A stretch of 64,000 nucleotides of DNA. Origin: Lysinibacillus macroides. Its GTDB lineage: Bacteria; Bacillota; Bacilli; Bacillales_A; Planococcaceae. The translations under genes were made by a program, and so were the position numbers. The notes beneath the pieces were generated by a model that worked only from the letters and a program-made list of their open reading frames with translations, ran no database searches and was not told the DNA's origin. The stretch is from contig NZ_LGCI01000011.1 of the NCBI RefSeq assembly GCF_001281525.1, positions 89,392 to 153,391 of the forward strand, read 5' to 3'. This document shows positions 32,681 to 41,212 of this stretch, in pieces. Positions within the stretch are counted from its first letter, which is position 1. Each line of letters starts with the position of its first letter.

Positions 32681-33236
32681 CAATATAATAAATATTCGTC
32701 TATATATTGAAAATGGCTTTCGAGCTTATTATGACCGCTATTATCACATTTCTGATGAAGGCTTTTGTAGATGGATGCGTCCAGATGTTCCTGATGAAAT
32801 GAAGGTAATGGATATTGATGAGGAATGGTCTGTTTGGAAATTGATCCCCTCTCAAGTGACCGAGCAAGATATTCAAGGCTTAGAAAAAGAATTTGGCTTG
32901 AAATTTCCACAATGGTATAAAGTATTTATTTCAACATACGCTCATTATTTTGATCATATCCCTGAACAAGATTTACATAATCCTTTAGACAATATTCGAG
33001 ATATGTACAATCCTTCCCTATGCCATTTAGGCTACCTACCATTTTGTTGGGACGCAGAGTATGGTCATATTTTTTGTATAGATGTCAACCATTTAGAGGA
33101 TGAAGAAAGCTGTGCCATTTATGCTATTGATCACGATATTTTATTTAATGAGGGGGTGGATATCCAAGCATCGTTAGAATATCTTTATCCTAATTTTAAT
33201 GCTTATTTTGACCATACCTTTTTAGAAATTGAGTAG
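32658..33236 (+). CDS. SUKH (SMI1/KNR4) family protein with unclear start
   Basis: Up to 192 residues: N-terminal segment (RLYIENGFRAYYDRYYHIS) then an SMI1/KNR4 domain at about 60-185 (PSQVTEQDIQGLEKEFGLKFPQWYKVFISTY). The start is odd. The strong ribosome binding site AAAGGAGGAGGG (32669-32680) is followed at the right distance only by ATA/ATT codons; the frame can otherwise open at GTG 32658, with a weak AAGG upstream. An ancestral ATG may have mutated. The gene is the surviving partner of a duplicated pair (see copy 1). Immunity-type function is possible; no toxin nearby. Confidence 0.7.
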   Translation: MLLPKEEGNIINIRLYIENGFRAYYDRYYHISDEGFCRWMRPDVPDEMKVMDIDEEWSVWKLIPSQVTEQDIQGLEKEFGLKFPQWYKVFISTYAHYFDHIPEQDLHNPLDNIRDMYNPSLCHLGYLPFCWDAEYGHIFCIDVNHLEDEESCAIYAIDHDILFNEGVDIQASLEYLYPNFNAYFDHTFLEIE

Positions 33237-33269
33237 AGGGAAAATAAGTTAATTTATTTTTCCTCTACT
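33232..33269 (+). terminator. Terminator between convergent genes
   Basis: GTAGAGG-GAAAATAA ... TTATTTTTCCTCTAC forms a long stem just after the SUKH stop and just before the stop of the facing regulator gene. Confidence 0.75.
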
Positions 33270-33273
33270 TGAT

Positions 33274-34845
33274 TTAGCCAAGAACATTCAAGACATCATC
33301 AATTTTTTTACTATGTGATAGAATGCCATAATTCATCCATGTTAAAAAGTCTACTTCATAGACACAGTTGGTTTTAACTGCGGCTAGGTTTTTCCAAGTG
33401 GAAGTTTTTAGAATAGCACGTTCCTCATTTTCATAAATAGAATGTTGTTTATCAAAGGTAATAAACAAGTGATCTGCGTCTAATTGCAGCAATTGATCAA
33501 ATGTTAATGGTGCTTTACGCTGATTGTGCGGAATACTCCATACTAGTGGATGTGGCATTAAACCTAAGTCCCGATATAAAATGGGGCCGGTATAGCCACA
33601 TTCGGGACCCGCGTATAGTGTAATGCCAATGGCTGAAATACGGAGAAATGCCACACTTTGCCCATAAACGGATTTGCTTAGAATTTCTCTAGCTTGCTGT
33701 ACCTTATCCTCATATTGTAGGATCACGTCTTGCATCAAGGAGGTTTTTCCTGTTAAATCAGCAATTTTAAATAAAGTAGATTGCCAATTCTCGCCAGGGT
33801 GTGAGAGATGGCAGACGGGGGCTACTTCATTTAAATGATGAAAGGATTCCCAACGATCTACACCAGAATCTAGCATAATTAAGGTTGGTTTATAGTGGAG
33901 AAGGCGATCCATTTCTCTATTTTGTACATCAATATCTGGCACTTCTTGTAGACCTAAATAATCTTGTTTTCCCCATTTTGAATGACTGAATTGAGCAATT
34001 GGCGTAATCCCAAGGGCAACAAAGAAATCTTCTAAGAATGGTGCAAATACACGTAGATGGCTGCTTTGATTTCTTCGATATTGCCCTGGAGAGATACCGA
34101 CATGCTCTTTAAAACGACGATTGAAATAATACTCATTATTAAATCCGACAGACTGACTAATTTCAAATACTCGATCATTTGTCGTCATTAATAATTGCTT
34201 GGCTTTTTCAATACGAATGTTATTTAAATAATGAAGAGGGATTTGTCCCGTAATATTTTTAAAAATGCGCGTATAATTCCACCTTGGCACATCGGCTAAC
34301 TCTGCCAACTGCTCGACAGTCCACTCTTTTTCAAAATGTTTATGTAAATAGTTAATGGACTGCTCAACAGATTGGCGATCATTTTTTTGCACTAGCTTAG
34401 GTATGGGTTGATGTAAGAGCAATAGTATTAGCTCTTGAAAGTGAACATGCTGCTCAAAAATCGTGTGTTCATCCACCGCCAGACGATTCTGATAAATGGC
34501 TTCTAGCAGTCTACGATATTGCGAAAAGGGGAGGAGACGTTGTTCTTTGATATGTGTAAAATGGCTATAAGTAGTCTGTTTATTACTGAGATGGACAATG
34601 TTGAATTGTAATTGATAAAAGCAAAGGTGCTTGTTTTGGATGTGTATACTAATCGTGTTATTGGGCGGTACCAATATGCACTTTTCTTCACTAAGATGAA
34701 TGGTGTTATGATCTATTTCTAGCTTTCCGCTGCCACTCATCACGATGAAAAGTGTATAGAAATCACTACTAAACTGCTGCTTTTTGGATGATTGAAGCGC
34801 ATAAGAAATATTTTGTAACGTATAGACGTGTGTTAGGTTACCCAT
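33274..34845 (-). CDS. Btr-like AraC regulator with siderophore-binding domain
   Basis: A 523-residue protein in the Btr plan of Bacillus subtilis. N-terminal cupin-like segment (about 1-150), double AraC helix-turn-helix (about 165-260; WTVEQLAELADVPRWNYTRIFKN and VFEISQSVGFNNEYYFNRRFKEHVG), then a periplasmic-binding-protein-like domain (about 265-520) resembling FeuA. Btr binds ferric bacillibactin and activates the feu uptake genes. The gene follows a siderophore-binding lipoprotein gene on the same strand, under a Fur box. A terminator-like stem lies between them. Expected to activate siderophore uptake genes here and perhaps at 59.7 kb. Confidence 0.9.
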   Translation of the reverse strand: MGNLTHVYTLQNISYALQSSKKQQFSSDFYTLFIVMSGSGKLEIDHNTIHLSEEKCILVPPNNTISIHIQNKHLCFYQLQFNIVHLSNKQTTYSHFTHIKEQRLLPFSQYRRLLEAIYQNRLAVDEHTIFEQHVHFQELILLLLHQPIPKLVQKNDRQSVEQSINYLHKHFEKEWTVEQLAELADVPRWNYTRIFKNITGQIPLHYLNNIRIEKAKQLLMTTNDRVFEISQSVGFNNEYYFNRRFKEHVGISPGQYRRNQSSHLRVFAPFLEDFFVALGITPIAQFSHSKWGKQDYLGLQEVPDIDVQNREMDRLLHYKPTLIMLDSGVDRWESFHHLNEVAPVCHLSHPGENWQSTLFKIADLTGKTSLMQDVILQYEDKVQQAREILSKSVYGQSVAFLRISAIGITLYAGPECGYTGPILYRDLGLMPHPLVWSIPHNQRKAPLTFDQLLQLDADHLFITFDKQHSIYENEERAILKTSTWKNLAAVKTNCVYEVDFLTWMNYGILSHSKKIDDVLNVLG

Positions 34846-34891
34846 TGATAATTCACCCCTTTGGCATGTTTGAATTTGGAGAACAACACAA

Positions 34892-34917
34892 AGAAAGCCC
34901 CCTTAAGAGCCTTCTTT
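34892..34917 (-). terminator. Hairpin between binding-protein and Btr-like genes
   Basis: Minus strand GAAGGCTC/GGGGCTTTC with two G-U pairs, followed by TTT. Probably a partial terminator that lowers regulator expression. Confidence 0.5.
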
Positions 34918-34923
34918 TGAAAA

Positions 34924-35874
34924 TTATTTCACGAACCATTTCTCAAGATCATCATATTTCAGCAAGTTAGCTGTGATTGCGCCTGATTGCCAATATGTTC
35001 GATCGGCAATATAGACTTGTCCATTTTTTACAGCAGGTAGTGTTTTCCATAGTGTACTATCTAACCATTTAATGGATTCTTGGTTTTCTTCAGACTCCCA
35101 AGTGCCGTTTGAAGGGAAAAGAATGATATGATCCGCATCTAACTCTGGAATAGCCTCTTCTGATAAGACCTCATGAAACTCTGTCATATCACGGGCCCAT
35201 GGATGTGGTGTTAAGCCTGTCTCTGTGTAAATATAGCCAGAGTAGCGATTTTTAACGCCAAATAATGCTAATGTATTATCTGTAACATTTAGTCGTACAA
35301 CAGCAACTGTTTCATCTCCGACAGATTCATCTAATTTTGCCTTTAAATTGGAAACACGTTGCTCATATTGATCAACGATTTCGTTTGCTTTCTCAGGAAT
35401 ATTTAAAACATTAGCTATTGTTTTCACAATCTCACGTGGATCTTGTAGAATATCTTCTTTTAAGCGGTAAGTAGGGGCTACCTTTGAGTATTCCTCATAC
35501 TTTGCCTTATCTGCGCCACCATCTAAAATGATTAAGTCAGGCTTAGCTTGTAATAATGACTCCATACTACCAGTAATATCAAAATTAGGAACATCTAATC
35601 CTAAATAGTCTTGTTTACCCCAAGAAGGGTGATACCATTGCACAACAGGCTTTACCTCTAAGGCAGTTAAATAATCTTCCAAATAGATGGCAGCTACACG
35701 CTGTGGATTTGTAGGGATTTCTACTTTTCCAAACTCATCTTCTACAATTCTTGTATCTTCATTTGATTGTTCCTCTTTCACTGTATCTTCTTGTGCTTCT
35801 TTTGAGCTACAAGCACTTAATACGAACATTAGTACAAGTAAAAGTACAAATGAAAAATATCGGCCTATACGCAT
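34924..35874 (-). CDS. Ferric siderophore-binding lipoprotein (FeuA-like)
   Basis: A 316-residue substrate-binding protein. Signal peptide with lipobox LSAC (Cys22), acidic linker, then a class III binding protein fold: VEIPTNPQRVAAIYLEDYLTALEVKP at the start, KPDLIILDGGADKAKYEEYSKVAPTY in the middle and AVKNGQVYIADRTYW near the end. Its sequence closely follows the binding domain of the adjacent Btr-like regulator (both contain WGKQDYLGL), so both probably bind the same ferric catecholate. It has no permease genes next to it; those at 59.7-62.6 kb lack a binding protein and are candidates. Fur box upstream. Confidence 0.9.
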   Translation of the reverse strand: MRIGRYFSFVLLLVLMFVLSACSSKEAQEDTVKEEQSNEDTRIVEDEFGKVEIPTNPQRVAAIYLEDYLTALEVKPVVQWYHPSWGKQDYLGLDVPNFDITGSMESLLQAKPDLIILDGGADKAKYEEYSKVAPTYRLKEDILQDPREIVKTIANVLNIPEKANEIVDQYEQRVSNLKAKLDESVGDETVAVVRLNVTDNTLALFGVKNRYSGYIYTETGLTPHPWARDMTEFHEVLSEEAIPELDADHIILFPSNGTWESEENQESIKWLDSTLWKTLPAVKNGQVYIADRTYWQSGAITANLLKYDDLEKWFVK

Positions 35875-35925
35875 TACAATTCACTCCTATATTTTTACTA
35901 GAACAGTAAGAATGGCACCTTAATT

Positions 35926-35944
35926 CATAATGATAATCATTCTC
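35926..35944. promoter_or_regulatory. Fur box upstream of the siderophore-binding gene
   Basis: CATAATGATAATCATTCTC agrees with the Fur consensus GATAATGATAATCATTATC at 17 of 19 positions and sits about 55-70 nt upstream of the lipoprotein start. Confidence 0.85.
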
Positions 35945-35960
35945 GTTTGATTCAAGTAAA

Positions 35961-36231
35961 TTATAGGATACAATATATCAATAAACAATACACATTCTCT
36001 ACTTCTTTTTTATACAAAACGAAATTCAGAGAATTATTATTATCGAAAAGCAACCATAAAAGTGTAACAATTGCCACTAGCATAACCATTAAGAATCCAT
36101 ACAAAGGAGTATGTGCTAACGATTGATGGCGAATAAGAAAGCCTCCGATAGAAAATGCCAATGTTGAACGTGGCAATCTCTGCTGTGGCATTGTTTCCTA
36201 CTTGAAAAACGCTTAACTTCATACTAGACAT
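35961..36231 (-). pseudogene. MFS transporter C-terminal remnant, frameshifted
   Basis: One frame reads MKLSVFQVGNNATAEIATFNIGI, and a second frame continues with SIGGFLIRHQSLAHTPLYGFLMVMLVAIVTLLWLLF. Together they match the last three helices of DHA1-type major facilitator transporters (xxQVGN-A-EIATFNxGI...GGFLI). The 5' two thirds of the gene are absent and a frameshift joins the pieces. Confidence 0.6.
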
Positions 36232-36473
36232 TTGCAGGTCATGATTTAATGTATTTATTTCTTATATATGTGTAATTACTTGATTGCTTTTTTATAATAC
36301 ATGCCATAATTAAGCAAAAAAATACGCACTTTTTTCGTGTTATAGAAACGTCAAGATAGCTTTTGTGTATTATCAATGATTAGCATACAAAATCTTTGCA
36401 TATAAGGGAAAGGGTTTTTTGAGTTGGAAGCGAATGTTAGCGTAGTAATACTTTATAAAGGGGAGTAGAAAAT

Positions 36474-36862
36474 GAATCGTTTAAATTTGATTACAGAGAG
36501 GGGCTTGGCTTTGATGTTGTTGTATATAGCGAGGACACAAATCCAGATGTCATATTTTTTAATAATAAAGGGACTAAGATTTCCTTATTTCCTATTGAAC
36601 GTTTAGTAAAGGATATCGATGAAGCGAATCCTCCAGAAATTTATACAGGCTTTGGAGGGATTACACTTGCTTATAATGGCAAATCAAAAGTCAGGTGTTT
36701 GAGCTTGCTGAAAAAGCTGGTGCAAAGATTGTCAAAGCACCAGAAATTGTATTTTGGGGAGGTTATAGTGGCTATTTCCAAGACCTAAGTGGATATTAAT
36801 GGGAAGTAGCATATGTTGAGATGTGGCAGTTTGATGAAAACGATATGCTAATTATTAAATAA
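36474..36862 (+). pseudogene. Decayed VOC-family (glyoxalase-like) gene
   Basis: It starts with AAAGGGGAG and ATG at 36472-36474. Pieces read RLNLIT, then (after a deletion of the FYxxLG helix and a frameshift) GLGFDVVVYSEDTNPDVIFFNNKGTKISLFPIERL, AYNGKSK, then shifted VFELAEKAGAKIVKAPEIVFWGGYSGYFQDLSGY, a TAA, and WEVAY. This is a VOC superfamily protein with at least three disabling changes. Confidence 0.7.
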
Positions 36863-36948
36863 AGGTTTGATCTATGTAAGCTAAATTTAGCAATCGCCAT
36901 CAAATAATCTAATTTCTCCTCCGTTATGATAAAGATGAGGTGAGTGAT

Positions 36949-37833
36949 ATGGAGTATAGTCAAGCAACACAGCGAACTATTGCCTATATTGAGGAGCAAT
37001 TATTGGAGGAAATTTCATTTGACTGTCTGCCAAGCAATGCGGGCTATTCAAAGTACCATCTAAGTCGTATTTTTAAGCAAGAAACGGGGCTGACAATTGG
37101 TGAATATATTCGAATACGCCGACTTGCTATGGCTGCAAGTTATTTATTGTACTCCAATGCATCAATCATAACGATCGCTGTTACACTTCAATTTCAATCA
37201 CAAGAGGCATTTACAAGAGCTTTTAAAGAGGTATATGCTTTGCCACCAGGAAAGTATCGAAAATTGATGCAATCATTAAATATGATGGAGGAGGAACAGT
37301 TTATGGAATCAAGTGAACAGGTTAAGGGTTGGATGTTGAGTGGTGCGAATCCAGAGTTATATCAATTCCATACAGATGATCAAGTATTTCATTCAGGGAA
37401 GCGTTCAGGTGTGTTATATTCCACAACGGCAAATGCAAATAACGGGCAATTTGCTACGATGATGCAAGGCTTTCTTGCAGCGGGTTATAAAGGAAAGCGA
37501 CTGAAAATGTCTTGCTACTTAAAGACAGAAGAGGCAGCTAAATGTGGCGCATGGATGCGGATTGATAACAGTATGGGGGATACGATTCAATTTGATAATA
37601 TGGATCAACGTGCGATTACAGGGACCAGTGACTGGAATCATTATTCAATCGTATTAGATGTGCCTGAAGAAAGTGACTCCATTTATTTTGGCGTGCTGTT
37701 AATTGGCTCTGGGAAAGTATGGGCAGATGGCTTCCGTTTGGAGGAAGTTGACGATAAAGTACCATCCACAAATATGTTGACACAAACATCTTTGCCGAAA
37801 CACCCAGCTAATTTAGATTTTCAGATGGAATAA
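36949..37833 (+). CDS. AraC-family regulator with C-terminal jelly-roll-like domain
   Basis: About 294 residues. The double helix-turn-helix is N-terminal (about 5-105: ISFDCLPSNAGYSKYHLSRIFKQETG and IITIAVTLQFQSQEAFTRAFKEVYALPPGKYR), unlike most AraC proteins. The second half (about 120-285) is beta-rich with NPELYQFHTDDQVFHSGKRSG..., resembling carbohydrate-binding-like sandwich domains. ATG at 36949 is preferred, with GATGAGG 8 nt upstream. Ligand and targets unknown; the domain order recalls Rob/SoxS-like proteins with an added sensor. Confidence 0.8.
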   Translation: MEYSQATQRTIAYIEEQLLEEISFDCLPSNAGYSKYHLSRIFKQETGLTIGEYIRIRRLAMAASYLLYSNASIITIAVTLQFQSQEAFTRAFKEVYALPPGKYRKLMQSLNMMEEEQFMESSEQVKGWMLSGANPELYQFHTDDQVFHSGKRSGVLYSTTANANNGQFATMMQGFLAAGYKGKRLKMSCYLKTEEAAKCGAWMRIDNSMGDTIQFDNMDQRAITGTSDWNHYSIVLDVPEESDSIYFGVLLIGSGKVWADGFRLEEVDDKVPSTNMLTQTSLPKHPANLDFQME

Positions 37834-38127
37834 AGTCTTGTTGTTGATAGCATCGTAAAGAATGAATAATAATATCCAATATTTTTTACTTTTATCTAAT
37901 ATTTCTTCACCAATATAATACAATTCCAATTTTTATACCAACACATCACCCTAACGATTTTTATGATAAATAAAACAGGAAATACAAATTGAATTACCTC
38001 TAGCTGTTCTACTATCTTACTAGGTTCAACACTAAAGTTTGTGCTTGCCATTTGATAGCCTGTATTGGCGACCCTAGTGGCTGTTTTTATAACAGACACT
38101 TGAAAACTATTTATAGAGGGAGGTGGG

Positions 38128-38358
38128 ATGAGTATTTCTATAACTGTTAAACGAATATTCGTTTCTGCTATTTCCGCAATCATCATTTCGATGTTTACAG
38201 TTGGAGGAAGTGCTATAGCAACTTTTTTGTTCTATAAATTAGATCTGAAGTCATTTGGGGAGGTCATCTCACTATCGCGAATAATATGGTTTTTAATGAT
38301 ATTTATCGTATCTTTTTTCTTTATATTTTATGAACTGGATAAGGAAAATCGATCATAA
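38128..38358 (+). CDS. Small two-helix membrane protein
   Basis: A 76-residue protein with an excellent ribosome binding site (GAGGGAGGTGGG) before ATG. Two hydrophobic helices at about 10-32 and 47-67 with a short polar loop. No family recognised. The 290-nt upstream stretch (37834-38127) has a minus-strand open frame (37896-38186) that partly overlaps this gene; its hydrophobic tail may be a remnant, but it lacks a start of its own. Confidence 0.6.
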   Translation: MSISITVKRIFVSAISAIIISMFTVGGSAIATFLFYKLDLKSFGEVISLSRIIWFLMIFIVSFFFIFYELDKENRS

Positions 38359-38524
38359 TTGCAGAATGGATGTTTATAAAATACATGCTTTTCCATCGAA
38401 AAAGCGTTACAAATAGAAGTAAAGTATTTATCCTTACTAGGAAGTATTCGTAAATCAAAAGAACAGATAGAACGTATTGATTGCCGCTAATTTGTTAAAG
38501 CTAACAAAGAGGAGGTGTGAAACG

Positions 38525-38683
38525 ATGACACAAAAAATTCTTTGTGAGGTCAATAACTGCACATTTTGGGATGCTGGGAATAAATGTACAGCAGAAAAAA
38601 TTTATGTTGTTAGCCAAAAGGGAAAACAAGCTTCCAACAGTGAGGAAACAGACTGTAAAACATTTGAACCTGAAACGCATTAA
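38525..38683 (+). CDS. DUF1540-family small cysteine-rich protein
   Basis: A 52-residue protein with the DUF1540 pattern: ILCEVNNCTFWDAGNKCTAEKIYV then a final cysteine (DCKTFEP), four cysteines in all that could bind a metal. Start at ATG 38525, with AGAGGAGGTG upstream. Common in spore formers, function unknown. Ends at a clear terminator. Confidence 0.88.
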   Translation: MTQKILCEVNNCTFWDAGNKCTAEKIYVVSQKGKQASNSEETDCKTFEPETH

Positions 38684-38688
38684 TGCAT

Positions 38689-38722
38689 AAAAGGGTAGCC
38701 AATTATAGGGTTACCCTTTTTC
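38689..38722 (+). terminator. Terminator between convergent small genes
   Basis: AAAAGGGTA.CC/GG.TTACCCTTTT stem followed by T residues. Confidence 0.75.
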
Positions 38723-38729
38723 CTTGTTC

Positions 38730-38975
38730 CTATGAATAAATATCTACCTTTTCTTTACTAAATAAAAGTACATGAGCATTTTTCACTTTTTCCTCTACAT
38801 AATCTAATGAGTATTGTCCAGTAGAATCTGTTAAATCGCCAATGGCTCGGGCTAAATTATCAATGATTGGAATAAATTTGTGCAATTCCAGTTGATTTTT
38901 TTCTTTGTGCATCTCATCCATAATTTCATACGCAAGACGCTGAATTTTTCTTAGCCGCAATTTTTCAGATTGCAT
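38730..38975 (-). CDS. Small charged helical protein
   Basis: An 81-residue, all-helical, highly charged protein starting MQSEKLRLRKIQRLAYEIMDEMHKE. ATG at 38975 has AAGGAGG at 7 nt; a GTG 18 nt upstream is inside that site. Looks cytosolic. No family recognised; the size and charge fit small sporulation or regulatory proteins, but that is only a guess. Confidence 0.6.
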   Translation of the reverse strand: MQSEKLRLRKIQRLAYEIMDEMHKEKNQLELHKFIPIIDNLARAIGDLTDSTGQYSLDYVEEKVKNAHVLLFSKEKVDIYS

Positions 38976-39111
38976 TAAATCCTCCTTATTCACTCAATTT
39001 ATGATGTCTTACTATATGCATTGCAATATAGTTTCATGAATGCTAATTTTGAAAATGGCTAGTTAAACGGAGTGGTGTTAGTATCGTTAAAGGGTAAAAG
39101 GAGGATTTAGA

Positions 39112-39759
39112 ATGGAAATGATTGTACAGGAAATCCTAAAGTGGATCAAGTTAACGGATAACAGAATCATTATGGGTATTTCAGGACATGGAGCTGCCGG
39201 AAAAACAACGTTTGCTGATAAGCTTATAAATAGTTTGAATCGAGATAAAGTGAATTATATAAACACTGATCCGTATATTGTTAGCTCGGATATACGTAAA
39301 CAGACTTTCATCGATTATACATATCAAAGTGAAGAGCATCATTATAAAATGACGGCTTGCCATCCATCTGCACATCATCTGCCGTCATTGGAACGGGATG
39401 TGCAGATGGTAAGAGCAGGGATGGATTTAGTAACAATCGATACACATTATATGAAAAGTGCTGTTATTTCTTCCAAAAAACAGCTTACGATTGTAGAAGG
39501 TATGAGTGTAGCATTTATTGATCCGCTGTTATTTGATTTAAAAGTTTATTTTTATACGGACGGGGCTACGGAACTAAAGAGAAGATCCAGTCGTGATGTA
39601 AGGGAAAGAGGAATAGCTATCGATTATTTAAGGCAGTCCCATAATGAACGGCGTATTCAATATGAATTGTTTATGCATCCATATTGCAAGCATTTTGATA
39701 TCGTTATAAAGACAGAGGATGATAAAATTTATATTGAAAAAAATACACTGATAAAATAG
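39112..39759 (+). CDS. P-loop uridine-kinase-like phosphotransferase
   Basis: A 215-residue protein. Walker A is GHGAAGKTT (25-33); INTDPYIV supplies the Walker B-like Asp; the arginine-rich lid (RRSSRDVRERG) is at about 163-173. It resembles uridine kinase/phosphoribulokinase-type small kinases found in Bacillales in addition to Udk. AAAAGGAGG precedes ATG. The phosphate acceptor is not predictable. Confidence 0.8.
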   Translation: MEMIVQEILKWIKLTDNRIIMGISGHGAAGKTTFADKLINSLNRDKVNYINTDPYIVSSDIRKQTFIDYTYQSEEHHYKMTACHPSAHHLPSLERDVQMVRAGMDLVTIDTHYMKSAVISSKKQLTIVEGMSVAFIDPLLFDLKVYFYTDGATELKRRSSRDVRERGIAIDYLRQSHNERRIQYELFMHPYCKHFDIVIKTEDDKIYIEKNTLIK

Positions 39760-39763
39760 TGGT

Positions 39764-39791
39764 AAAAGCCTTCTGCGAATGGAAGGCCCTT
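39764..39791 (+). terminator. Terminator between convergent genes
   Basis: AAGCCTTC/GAAGGCCTT-like stem with a short loop, just after the kinase stop and before the SIMPL gene stop. Confidence 0.55.
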
Positions 39792-39795
39792 ATCT

Positions 39796-40440
39796 TTAGT
39801 ATTGAAATTTTACGCGAACAGTAGCATGAATAGTGATTTGTCCCTGCTCTATAGGGGTAGCTCCTGAGAAATCAGCCATAGAGCGATAAAGGACAGGCGT
39901 ATTAGCTGGCTCCTCTATAATTTCAATGGGAAGTGGTGGCAATGCTATACGCATCGTTTCCGCAATGGTTGTCGCTTTTCTTTGTGCATTATGAAGAGCT
40001 AAGCTTAATGCCTGCTGGTAGTAATCATCTGTATGGTCCACATTAAACTGGATATTGGTAATTCGGTTGGCTCCATTTTCTATTGCAGTATCAATAATTA
40101 ATCCAATATTATCGATATTTGTGATATTGACAATAATTGCATTGTTCACCTCGTAGCCATTAAATACTTGTTTATCATTCTCAAAATTATACAATGGTGT
40201 AATGGTATAGGTAGCTGTTTGGATTTTTTCTTTTGGTATATCGAGAGCCATGAGTGCCTGAATAACTTGATTCATTATTACGGCATTGTCCTGTTGAGGG
40301 ATTTGAACATTTTTTCCTTGAGTTTGGACTTCAATTTGTAACTGAGCAGAAGTTGGAACAGCCATTACATGTCCATTACCAGTGACAGTAATCGTACGTG
40401 ATGGCTGGTGTGCTTGCTGATGAACCTGTGCATAGTACAT
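39796..40440 (-). CDS. SIMPL-domain (DUF541) protein
   Basis: A 214-residue protein of the SIMPL/DUF541 family: SRTITVTGNGHVMAVPTSAQLQIEVQTQG at the start, ALDIPKEKIQTATYTITPLY, NANRITNIQF-type segment and a C-terminal QITIHATVRVKFQY strand. Unlike many members it has no signal peptide, so it appears cytosolic or spore-located (Tyr/Gln/His-rich first 15 residues). Ribosome binding site AAGGAGG. Function unknown. Confidence 0.85.
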   Translation of the reverse strand: MYYAQVHQQAHQPSRTITVTGNGHVMAVPTSAQLQIEVQTQGKNVQIPQQDNAVIMNQVIQALMALDIPKEKIQTATYTITPLYNFENDKQVFNGYEVNNAIIVNITNIDNIGLIIDTAIENGANRITNIQFNVDHTDDYYQQALSLALHNAQRKATTIAETMRIALPPLPIEIIEEPANTPVLYRSMADFSGATPIEQGQITIHATVRVKFQY

Positions 40441-40493
40441 ATAATTCCTCCTTACGTAAGATTTATATTACTAATGCTATGCAAAAAAGATTT

Positions 40494-41105
40494 TTAGTTG
40501 TGCAGCCTTTTCAATAATTTATCATGGAGCTTTGTCAATAAAAGCAAAGCAAGAACTGTGCCAAGCAAGGCTAAAAACATGTCCCATTGTGCATCCCAAC
40601 GATCTCCCTGCATGCCTAAAAAATCCTTTGCTCCTTTACTGCCTTTTGAAATTCTTGTGCTTAACCATTCGATAATTTCATAAAAAGCAGCAATAGCGAG
40701 CATAATACTGATTGTTATCCCTGTTAACCAGGCTCCTTTTGTAAGAGGGGTCTTACGAATTACTATTTCCCTTATGACAATGGCTAATAAACCTTTTAAA
40801 AAATGACCAAAGCGATCATAATGATTGCGCTGTAAATGAAATTCGTCTTTTATCCAATTAAAAAGAGGAACTTCCGAATACGTATAATGCCCGCCTATAA
40901 AAGTAAGAATGGCTAATAAAGCAATAATAAAATAAGAAAGTGTTGTGAAGCGGAATTTACGATAGAGGGCGGTAACTACAAGAATAGCAACAATTCCAGG
41001 ACTAACTTCAGCAAGCCAATCGAGGTAGGAGGATGGTTTAATAACAGACCAGACAAAGACTATTGAAACGATAACAAGTAGAGTTACATGTATTTTCGAC
41101 TGCAT
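40494..41105 (-). CDS. DUF2238 (YjdF-like) membrane protein
   Basis: A 203-residue protein with five to six helices and the DUF2238 core: GGHYTYSEVPLFNWIKDEFHLQRNHYDRFGHFLKG, AFYEIIEWLSTRISKGSKGAKDFLGMQGDRWDAQWDM. The conserved acidic and histidine residues in these loops could bind a metal. Ribosome binding site AGGGAG. The family is of unknown function. Monocistronic. Confidence 0.88.
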   Translation of the reverse strand: MQSKIHVTLLVIVSIVFVWSVIKPSSYLDWLAEVSPGIVAILVVTALYRKFRFTTLSYFIIALLAILTFIGGHYTYSEVPLFNWIKDEFHLQRNHYDRFGHFLKGLLAIVIREIVIRKTPLTKGAWLTGITISIMLAIAAFYEIIEWLSTRISKGSKGAKDFLGMQGDRWDAQWDMFLALLGTVLALLLLTKLHDKLLKRLHN

Positions 41106-41169
41106 TATGACACGCTCCCTTTACACCTCAGTATGGGAAATGGGCAAAAGACTTATTCAGTAACGAAAA

Positions 41170-41200
41170 GAAAAGCGTCTAGTTTATACTGACGCTTTTG
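41170..41200 (-). terminator. Hairpin upstream of the DUF2238 gene, ends the facing region
   Basis: AAAAGCGTC/GACGCTTTT 9-bp stem; lies between the YunC-like gene and the DUF2238 gene. As both are on the minus strand, it terminates YunC transcription. Confidence 0.65.
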
Positions 41201-41212
41201 TTATCATTCCTT

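Noticed and set aside
37896-38186. 96-codon minus-strand open frame
   Set aside because: Its start region is antisense to the better-supported small membrane protein gene at 38128; the tail could be a gene remnant, but there is no start or family.
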